Positions 43,781-52,400 of a stretch of DNA of 64,000 bases are shown piece by piece (position 1 is the stretch's first letter; each line of letters begins with the position of its first letter). This DNA comes from Pseudomonas sp. SL4(2022). Lineage in GTDB: Bacteria > Pseudomonadota > Gammaproteobacteria > Pseudomonadales > Pseudomonadaceae. The DNA lies in NCBI RefSeq assembly GCF_026625725.1, contig NZ_CP113060.1:2982001-3046000 (forward strand). The letters run 5' to 3'. Below the pieces are notes generated by a model that saw nothing but the letters and a program-made list of their open reading frames with translations, was not told where the DNA came from and ran no database searches. Position numbers and translations under genes: made by a program.

Positions 43781-43923
43781 GCCATTTCTCCACTCTGCGG
43801 ACATCGGCCTTGTGTCAGCAACTGGCCCGACTGCATCAGTAACCTGACAGGGTGAGTGCTGTGCGATCGATCGCCACTGGGTATTGATCGCGCAACGCTA
43901 GATTCGGTGATCGTAGGGGTATT

Positions 43924-43943
43924 GTCGGTGCGCTATCGCACCC
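43924..43943. repeat. Hairpin repeat upstream of pgm
   Basis: GTCGGTGCGCTATCGCACCC, with GGTGCG and CGCACC as arms. The last 19 bases of 45697-45718 are almost its reverse complement. It lies 90 bases before the pgm start. Confidence 0.75.
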
Positions 43944-44033
43944 AGATCGGCGGCCGCGAAAGGCTGTCGGGTTTCCCGGGCAGGGCTGCTAAACTGGCGA
44001 CCTTTCGCTGTCCTGTCATTATCTGGAGCCCCC

Positions 44034-45686
44034 GTGAGCCCGCGTATTCACCCTTTGGCCGGTCAGCCGGCACCTGCGTCCCTGTTGACCGACATCACTG
44101 CGCTGCTGGCGGCCTATTACGACCTGCAGCCGGACCTGAGCGTGGCCAGCCAGCGCGTGGCATTCGGCACCTCCGGGCATCGCGGCAGCTCCCTGGCGTA
44201 CAGCTTCAATCAGGCCCATGTGCTGGCGATCAGCCAGGCGATCTGCGATTACCGGGTGGCCCAGGGCATCAGTGGCCCGCTGTTTATCGGTGCCGATACC
44301 CACGCGCTGTCGCAACCGGCGCTGGACAGCGCGATTGAAGTGCTGGCGGCCAATGGTGTGCAGACCATGATCTCCGCCGGCGGCGAGTTCACCCCGACGC
44401 CGGCGATCAGCCAGGCCATCCTGGTGCACAACCAGGGCCGCAGTTCGGGCCTGGCCGATGGCATCGTCATCACCCCCTCGCATAACCCGCCGGACAGCGG
44501 CGGCTTCAAGTACAACCCCACCAACGGCGGCCCGGCCGACAGCGATATCACCACCTGGGTGCAGAACCGCGCCAATGCGTTGCTTGAAGGCGGCCTGCGC
44601 GAGGTCAAACGCATGCCCCTGGCGCAGGCGCGACAGGCGGCCAATGTGCAGGAATACGATTACCTCGGCAGCTATGTAAGTGACCTGGGCAATGTCATCG
44701 ACTTCGCGCCGATCCGCGCGGCGGGCCTGCGCCTGGGTGTCGACCCGTTGGGCGGTGCCGGCGTGCATTACTGGGGCCGCATCGCCGAGCAGTACGGCCT
44801 CAATCTGGACGTGGTGAGCGAGATTATCGACCCGCAGTTCGCCTTTATGAGCCTGGACTGGGACGGACAGATCCGCATGGACCCATCCTCCAGCCATGCC
44901 ATGCAGCGCCTGATCGGCCTGAAAAATGGCTACGACATCGCCTTTGCCTGCGACACCGACTATGACCGTCACGGCATCGTTGCGCCAAGCGTCGGCCTGC
45001 TGCCGGCCAACCACTTCCTCAGTGTGGCCATCGATTTCCTGTTTCAGCATCGTCCGCAGTGGAGCGCCACAGCAGCGGTGGGCAAGACCCTGGTCAGCAG
45101 CGCGATGATTGACCGCGTCAGCACACGCCTGGGCCGACCGCTGCAGGAAGTGCCGGTGGGCTTCAAATGGTTTGCCGGCGGTCTGTTCGACGGCTCGCTG
45201 GGCTTTGGCGGCGAGGAGAGCGCCGGGGCGACCTTCCTGCGCCGTGATGGTCGGGTCTGGACCACCGACAAGGACGGCATCGCGTTGGCCCTGCTGGCCG
45301 CCGAGATGACCGCTGTGACTGGGCGTGACCCTGGCGAGCTGTACCAGGGCCTGAGCGCTGAGTTCGGCGCGATCTATGCCGACCGCGTTGATGCGCCGGC
45401 TACACCGGCGCAGAAAAAAGCGCTGGGCAAACTCTCGCCGGCGCAGATCAGCAGCCGTGAACTGGCGGGCGATGCCATTACCCAGGTGCTCGACAAGGCG
45501 CCGGGCAATGGCGCGGCGATTGGTGGCATCAAGGTGATCAGCGAGGGCGGCTGGTTCGCCGCGCGGCCATCCGGTACCGAAGACATCTACAAAATCTACG
45601 CCGAGAGCTTCCGCGATGCGGCGCACCTGCAGCGCATCTTCAGCGAGGCGCAGCAGATCGTGGATGGGGCACTGGTTGCCGAATAG
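44034..45686 (+). CDS. pgm: Phosphoglucomutase (alpha-D-glucose phosphate-specific)
   Basis: A 550-residue phosphohexomutase that interconverts glucose 1-phosphate and glucose 6-phosphate in the cytosol. It contains the substrate-entry FGTSGHRG near residue 45, the phosphoserine loop TPSHNPP near 146, the metal loop DTDYDRHG near 305, the sugar loop GGEESAG near 397, and the phosphate loop [12 protein letters not shown] near 510. Start GTG 44034 has GGAG 7 bases before it. Glucose 1-phosphate made here feeds UDP-glucose, the donor for the cyclic glucan synthase encoded nearby, so the proximity may be meaningful (inference). Confidence 0.95.
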   Translation: MSPRIHPLAGQPAPASLLTDITALLAAYYDLQPDLSVASQRVAFGTSGHRGSSLAYSFNQAHVLAISQAICDYRVAQGISGPLFIGADTHALSQPALDSAIEVLAANGVQTMISAGGEFTPTPAISQAILVHNQGRSSGLADGIVITPSHNPPDSGGFKYNPTNGGPADSDITTWVQNRANALLEGGLREVKRMPLAQARQAANVQEYDYLGSYVSDLGNVIDFAPIRAAGLRLGVDPLGGAGVHYWGRIAEQYGLNLDVVSEIIDPQFAFMSLDWDGQIRMDPSSSHAMQRLIGLKNGYDIAFACDTDYDRHGIVAPSVGLLPANHFLSVAIDFLFQHRPQWSATAAVGKTLVSSAMIDRVSTRLGRPLQEVPVGFKWFAGGLFDGSLGFGGEESAGATFLRRDGRVWTTDKDGIALALLAAEMTAVTGRDPGELYQGLSAEFGAIYADRVDAPATPAQKKALGKLSPAQISSRELAGDAITQVLDKAPGNGAAIGGIKVISEGGWFAARPSGTEDIYKIYAESFRDAAHLQRIFSEAQQIVDGALVAE

Positions 45687-45696
45687 CAGGGCCGCC

Positions 45697-45718
45697 GTCG
45701 GTGCGATAGCGCACCGAC
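45697..45718. repeat. Hairpin repeat downstream of pgm
   Basis: GTCGGTGCG (45697-45705) and CGCACCGAC (45710-45718) are perfect 9-base arms around ATAG. It starts 10 bases after the pgm stop. No T-run follows, so it is more a repeat or mRNA-stabilising stem than a standard terminator. Confidence 0.8.
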
Positions 45719-45811
45719 ACCTGCCGCTGTGGCGTACAGGATGAAGCAGCGCTTGGGTGCCATGCCGGCACCTGTTGTTCCGGCGTGCTGCAACTCATCA
45801 AGGAGAACGCC

Positions 45812-45970
45812 ATGAGCCTGGGTAGCATTGTATTGATCGTGCTGGTGCTGTTATTGATCGGTGCCATACCGGCCTGGCCACACAGCAGAAGCTGGGGTTA
45901 CGGGCCTACCGGCGGTTTGGGCGTAGTGGTGGTGGTGCTGTTGGTGCTGCTGTTAATGGGCCGAATTTAA
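45812..45970 (+). CDS. DUF3309 family small membrane protein
   Basis: A 52-residue protein with two hydrophobic helices (about 4-20 and 35-50) separated by the conserved PAWPHSRSWGYGPTGG. This length and motif are those of the DUF3309 family, inner-membrane peptides of unknown function common in proteobacteria. AAGGAG precedes ATG 45812. It stands alone between pgm and the ModE-like gene. Confidence 0.85.
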   Translation: MSLGSIVLIVLVLLLIGAIPAWPHSRSWGYGPTGGLGVVVVVLLVLLLMGRI

Positions 45971-46022
45971 CCGCTATCTGACCTGTTCCACGGCCGCTGC
46001 GCAGCCAGTGGTTTGCCGCTTT

Positions 46023-46041
46023 CGCCTGAGTGATTCAGGCG
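46023..46041. promoter_or_regulatory. Perfect hairpin/palindrome before the ModE-like gene
   Basis: CGCCTGA (46023-46029), loop GTGAT, TCAGGCG (46035-46041), then TTAG. It could end transcription of the DUF3309 gene weakly or act as an operator for the ModE-like gene 38 bases downstream; the sequence does not decide. Confidence 0.45.
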
Positions 46042-46078
46042 TTAGTCTGCGCAACGTATCCTCCGCTGTGGTCGCCGC

Positions 46079-46444
46079 ATGTACCGTCTTGATCTGAAAA
46101 TCCGTCTGCACAACGGCGCTGATATTGCCATCGGCCCCGGCAAGGCCGAGCTGTTGGCAGCCATCGCCCAGCACGGTTCGATCAGCGCCGCCGCGCGCGC
46201 CATGGGCATGTCCTATCGGCGTGCCTGGTTGTTGGTGGAAACCATGAACCGCAGTTTCAAGCAGCCGTTGGTCAGCACCCTGGCCGGCGGCAAGCAGGGC
46301 GGTGGCACCCAGCTCACCGCCACCGGCGAGCTGATTCTGCAGCGCTACCGCGCCCTCTGCGCCGCCGCCCTGGCAGCGGTGCAGAGTGGTTGCGACGAGC
46401 TGGCCGAACTGCTGGCCGAGTCACCCGCCAACAGCGACCTATAA
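46079..46444 (+). CDS. ModE N-terminal-domain-like (LysR-type HTH) regulator
   Basis: A 121-residue protein formed only of the winged HTH found at the N-terminus of ModE (KAELLAAIAQHGSISAAARAMGMSYRRAWLLVETMN). The molybdate-binding TOBE domains are absent, so it is a stand-alone DNA-binding protein, a type frequent in proteobacteria and sometimes linked to molybdate genes. No molybdate transport genes are present here. Its last 6 bases overlap the 3' end of the convergent glucan synthase gene. Confidence 0.85.
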   Translation: MYRLDLKIRLHNGADIAIGPGKAELLAAIAQHGSISAAARAMGMSYRRAWLLVETMNRSFKQPLVSTLAGGKQGGGTQLTATGELILQRYRALCAAALAAVQSGCDELAELLAESPANSDL

Positions 46445-49400
46445 CTCAATCCGCAAGCGATGGACCGCGCCATCCAGGGCGACTTTTAATGGCCCTGGCG
46501 GGCAAGTGATGGGCTGGTCGTCCAGCCAGGCTTGGCGAATGCCCTGGCTGCGTTGCGCCGGGTTGCTCAGCTCAATCTGGTAGTGGCTGCCAGCCAGGGC
46601 GATACCTGCGCTAAAGCCCGGCCAGTCGGGAGGGATGCAGGGGTTGAGCAACAGCCAGTCACCCTCGCGGCGAATGCCGAGAATTCCTTCGACACCAGCG
46701 CGGTGCATCCAGCCGGCCGCGCCGGTGTACCAGGTCCAACCGCCGCGCCCATTGTGCGGTACCACCGCGTAAACATCGGCGGCCAGCACATAAGGCTCGA
46801 CCTTGTAGCGTTGGCAGGCTTCAGGGCTGTTGCCGTGGTTGATCGGGTTGACCAGATCAAACAGGTCGAACGCCTGCTTGGCCGAGCCGAGCTGGCAGTA
46901 CGCCAGAATCGCCCACATCGCCGCATGGCTGTATTGCCCGCCGTTCTCCCGCAAGCCCGGCGGATAACCCTTGATATAGCCGGGCTCCAGCGGGGTTTTG
47001 TCGAACGGCGGGGTGAACAGCAGGGCGATGCCGTCGTCCTCGCGGATCAGCTGGCGCTGCATGGCAGCCATGGCCATGTTTGCCCGCCGCGGATCGGCAC
47101 TGGCGGACAGCACCGCCCAGGACTGGGCAATCGAGTCGATCCGGCATTCGCTGCTTTGCACCGAGCCGAGCCAGGTGCCGTCATCGAAGGTCGCGCGGCG
47201 GTACCACTGGCCATCCCAGGCGTGTGCTTCCAGCGCCGCGCGCAGTTGTGCAGCATGCGTTCGCCAGTGTGCGGCGCGGGCGCTGTCATGGGTTTCAGCG
47301 TAGGGCGCAAACAGCGCGATGGTGCGCAGCAGCAACCAGCCGAGCCACACACTTTCGCCCTTGCCGTGCTCGCCGACGCGGTTCATGCCGTCGTTCCAGT
47401 CGCCGCCGCCAATCAGTGGCAGACCCAGTTCGCCGGTCAGTTGCAGGCACTGGTCGAGGCCGCGGGCGCAGTGCTCGAACAGCGAATCCGGCGCATCGGC
47501 CTGCATCGGCTGGAAGAACGCGTCATGTTCGCCAGCGGTCAGCAGCGGGCCTTCGAGAAAGTCCAATTGCTCATCGAGAATTGCTGCATCGCCGCTGCAC
47601 TGGATGTACTGCGCAGTGGCGTAGGCCAGCCACACCCGGTCATCGGAGATGCGCGTGCGCACGCCCTGGCCGGAATGTGGCAGCCACCAGTGCTGTACAT
47701 CACCCTCGACAAACTGACGGCTGGCTGCACGCAGGATATGCCCGCGGGTGATCGATGGGCTGGCAAAGGTCAGCGCCATGCCGTCCTGCAGCTGGTCGCG
47801 AAAGCCGTAGGCACCGCTGGCCTGGTAGAACGCCGAGCGCGCCCAGACGCGGCAGGCCAGGGTCTGATAGAGCAGCCAGCCGTTGAGCATGATGTCCATG
47901 GCGCGGCTTGGCGTCTGCACCTGCACCGCGCCGAGCACGCGCTGCCAGTGCGCCTGCACCTTGAGTAGCACGGCGTCCAGATCGGCCTCGCGGTACTGCG
48001 TAACCAAGCTGCTGGCCTGCTGTTCGCTGGCGCATTGGCCGAGGAACCAGAGCACTTCCACGCTTTCCCCTGGCTGCAGTTCCAGCTGACATTGCAGCGC
48101 CGTGCAGGGATCGAGCCCCGCACCCAGGCTGCCGCTCAGCGTTGCCAGGCGGGCCAGGGCGGCGGGTTGCGTGAGGCTGCCGTTACGCCCGATAAACTCG
48201 CTGCGATCCGCCGTCCAGCTGCTTTGCCGGCCGCCCAGGTCGCTGAATGCGCTGCGCCCGGTAAAGGCGATGCTCCACGGGTTGCGGACCAGAACGGCGC
48301 CGGTGGCGCTGTCCTGCTGACTGACGATAAACGGCGCGCTGGCGGCCCGCGTGCTGCCCAGCACCCATTCGGCATAGGCAGTCACGCTGAGGCGGCGTGG
48401 GCGGCCGGAGAGGTTACGCAGGGTCAGGCGGGAGATTTTGATCGGGTCGTCCAGCGGCACGAACTGCAGCAGCTCCATGGCAATGCCGCTGGCCTGATGG
48501 CTGAAGCGGCTGTAACCAAAGCCATGCCGCGCTTCATAGTGGCCGCTGTCGCGCAGCGGTTGGGCGGTGGGGCTGAACAGCGCCAGGCTGTCTTCGTCAC
48601 GGATATACAGGGCTTCGCCTGGCGGGTCGCTGACGGGGTCGTTGGACCAGGGCGTGAGCTGGTTTTCCCGGCTGTTGTCGGCCCAGGTGTAGCCGCTGCC
48701 TTCGGCCGAGACCTGAAAGCCGAACTGCGGATTGGCGATCACGTTGATCCACGGTGCCGGGGTGTTGCTCCAGGCGTCCAGGCGCACCACGTACTCGCGG
48801 CCATCCAGATCGAAGCCGCCCAGGCCATTGGCACATTCCAGCGGGCTTGGCGGCGCTGCGTGGAATACCGGCAGGGGTTGCGCGCTGTGGTTGCTGGCGC
48901 TTGCCGGCACGGGGCTGGGGCAGGCCGGGATACGTGCCAGTTGTTCGGCAATGGGTCCGCGATGCGCCACCAGCAGCACCCTGGCGACGGCCTGCAGACG
49001 TTCGCGGTATTCACCGCTGAGCAGGTCAGCGCGCAGCACGAATACCGCGCCCTGCGCCAGTTCGGCGGTAAAGCGGGGGCGTGATTGGCTGCTGCGCACG
49101 GCAGTTTCAATGGCCACCTGCAGGTCCTGCAGGTAGGAGGAGGCATGCTCGTTGACGATCACCAGGTCCACGGCCAAGCGCTTCATCCGCCAGTATTCGT
49201 GGGCGCGCAGCAGTTGCCGCACCTGGGCAATGTCTTCGGCGTCACTGATGCGCAGCAGAACGATCGGCAGGTCGCCGGAAATCCCTTGGGACCACAGCCC
49301 TGACTGGCTACCGAGGCCGCGCAGCAGACTGGCTTGCGGTGCGCGAAAACGCGAGTCGGCATACAGGATCGGTGCCGCCAGGCGCTGAAAGTCGGCGGCT

Positions 49401-52400
49401 TCGGCGGCGAGCATGTCGAGGTGGCGCAATTGCACCTGGGCCTGGGTCCAGGCCAGGGTTTTTGCGCGCTCGAAGGCGCTGCGGTCGTGGTGCTTGTCGA
49501 TCAGGTCGAGCAGTGCCTCACGGGTAGGCGCCACCACCGTCCAGAACGCCACACGGGCAATCTTGCCGGGTTCGATCAGCAGACGCTGGCGCAGCGAGAA
49601 GATCGGGTCCAGCACCGTGCCGACGGTATTCGATAGGCGCTGGCCCTGGCGGATTACCGCGGCTGCATGCAGCGCACAACTGCGTCCGAGAAACTGCGCG
49701 CGGTCGGACTCGTACTGCGGCTCGGCACTCACGTCACCTTCAATCACGGCAAAGTGCGCGGCCCACAGCGACGGTTCGCTGGCACTGCGCGGACGGCGTG
49801 TAGCAATCAACGCAGCGAAGGCGGGCAGGTACTCGGTGACCACAAACAGCTTGGAGAACGCCGGGTGGGCGTTGTCGCTGGCGGCGCTGGCCAGCACCAG
49901 TTCGGCGTAGGAGGTCAGTTCGATCTCCCGCGCCACGCGGCCGCTGTTGGTCAGCGAGACGCGGCGCACTTCACCATCGTCTTCGCCGGAGACCAGCACT
50001 TCCAGGTTGGTGCTGAGGTTGCCGTCGTGGCGGCTGTAGCTGGCGTAGTCCTCGGCGAACACCACTTCGTCATAGGGGTTGCCGCTGCTCGGCTGTGCGC
50101 CCAGTGACCAGTGCGTGCCGTTGCGAGTGTCCCAGAGAAAGATGAATGAACCGTGCGGGTCGCGGGTGCTGTCTTCTTGCCAGCGGGTGATGGCGATGTC
50201 GCGCCAGCGGCTGTAACCCGCGCCGCTGGCGGTGAGCATCACGCTGTAACGGCCGTTGCTGAGCAGGTGGGTAACCGGCGGATTGCCGTTGAAGTGGTTC
50301 AATCGGCGTTCGTTGTGCAGCGTGCAGTCGGCTTCTGCGGCGCAGGCGCTGACCTCTTCGGCACGCGGATGGGCGACTGCGACATTGCGTGGCATACGCT
50401 CCTGCAACAGCAGTTCGCAGGCCTGGATCATGGGTTCGCGGTGGAAGCGTGCACGCATCTGGCCGTCATGCAGGGTGTTGGCAATGGCGACGATGCTCAT
50501 GCCCTGATGGTGGGCCATAAAATTGCGGACGATGGCAAAGGGCTGCTCATCCGGCAGGCGCGTGTGGGTGAAGTCCAGTGCTTCATAGAAACCATAGCGG
50601 CCCAATGCGCCCATCTCACTCAGGCGGCGGTAGTTGGCCAGTGCGCCTTGCGGGTCGACCATGGTCGCCAGACCGGTGGCGTAGGGGGCAATCACCCGGT
50701 TGGCGGACAAGCCGCGCTTGAGGCCCAGGCCCGGTACGCCGAAGTTGGAATACTGGTAGGTCTGCTCCATGTCGCGGGCGTTGTAGGCCGACTCGGAAAT
50801 CCCCCAGGGGATGCCCAGATCATTGCCATAGGCGGCCTGGCGCGCGACCACCAGGCGGTTGGTCTGCTCCAGCAGGCTGCCGGCTGGGGCGCGCATGACC
50901 AGCGAGGGCATCAGGTATTCGAACATCGAGCCGGACCAGGAAATCAGCGCCGAGCCGCTGCCCAGTGGCGTGGCGGTGCGGCCCAGGCGGAACCAGTGGC
51001 GGGTGCTGACATCGCCCTTGGCGATGGCGAACAGGCTGGCCAGGCGCGCTTCCGAGGCGAGTAGGTCGTAGCAGCTGCTGTCCAGGCTGTTGTCAGCCAG
51101 ACAAAAACCAATCGACAGCAGCTTGCGTTCCGGCTCCAGGAGGAAGGCGAAATCCATGCCCAGGGCCATGTTGCGTGCCTGCTCGGCGACGCTGCGCAGC
51201 GCGTCGTGCAAGGTTGTGCGTTGGCTCTCTGTCAGCTCCGCATCCTGCTGCAGATCGTTCAGGGCCTGGGCCAGTGCCTGCAGCCAGAACAGCAGGTCGC
51301 CGGCCTGGTTGTCCGTGTCGAGTGGGGCGATGCCGCCGGCCAGTTGTGTGGCCTTGTCACTCAGGCGCAGCAAGGTTGGCAGCAGGCTAAACAGCGGCTG
51401 CGCGCCATTCAGGCCTGCGTCGATCTGTTGCAGTAATTGGTGCAGTTGTTGGCTGCGTTCGCTGCCGGCAGCCGGCATTACCGCCAGCGCGGCGCGGGCC
51501 AGTTGCAGGTTGTCGTCGATGCCCTGACGGGCGTCCGCACTCACGGGGGCGTTCAGCCATTCCTCGCAGGCATTGGCCACCACCAGCAGATGGCCGGCCA
51601 GATTGCCGCTGTCCACTGATGACACATAGGCCGGCGCCAGCGGGCGTAAATCCTCGGTGTCGTACCAGTTGAAGAAGTGCCCGCGATGGCGCTGCAACTG
51701 CGCCATGACTGCCAGTGTGGCCTGCAGGCGGGCGAGGGTGCCCTGGGTGCCGGCCCAGCCGAAATCGCGGGCGGCAATGGCGCAGAGCAGGTACAGGCCC
51801 ATGTTGGTGGGTGAGGTGCGGTGGGCGATAACCGGCTTGGGATCTTCCTGAAAGTTATCCGGTGGCAGCTGGTTGTCGGCTGGGGTGACGAAGGTTTCGA
51901 AGAAGCGCCAGGTGCGCCGGGCGATCAGGCGTAGCTCGTTGCGTTGCGTCGGGTCGATCAGCAAGCGTTTGGCCACGCGTGGCGAACGGCTGACCAGCAG
52001 GGCAATGGCCGGTGCGCTAAGCCAGAGCAAGGCGAAGGGCAGTACCAGCGGCCAGCTGGTCGGTGACCAGAACAGGGCTAGAGCGCACAGCAGCAGGCCG
52101 AGCGTGGTGCCGCCGGCCATGCCGCGGTAGAAACCCAGCAGTTTCAAGCGTGGGCTGATCGCCGCCTGCGCGGCGGTGGTCCATTCCAGCAGGTTGCGCC
52201 GGGTGATCAGCAGGCGGGTCAGGGTACGGCTGATCGCATCGAGCATGCGCCAGCTCTGGTCTGCGAGGAATGTCAGGTTCAGCGCGCTTTGCAGCAGGGC
52301 CAGCAGCAGGTCATCACGCAGCTTGCCGAGGTGGCTGCGCCAGCGAATACCGGCACGTGCCGGCAGCAGGCCGAAGCACAGTGGCAGCAAGGTTGGAATC

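Noticed and set aside
46532..47968. 478-codon plus-strand open frame
   Set aside because: Antisense to the glucan synthase gene; no domain or credible start.
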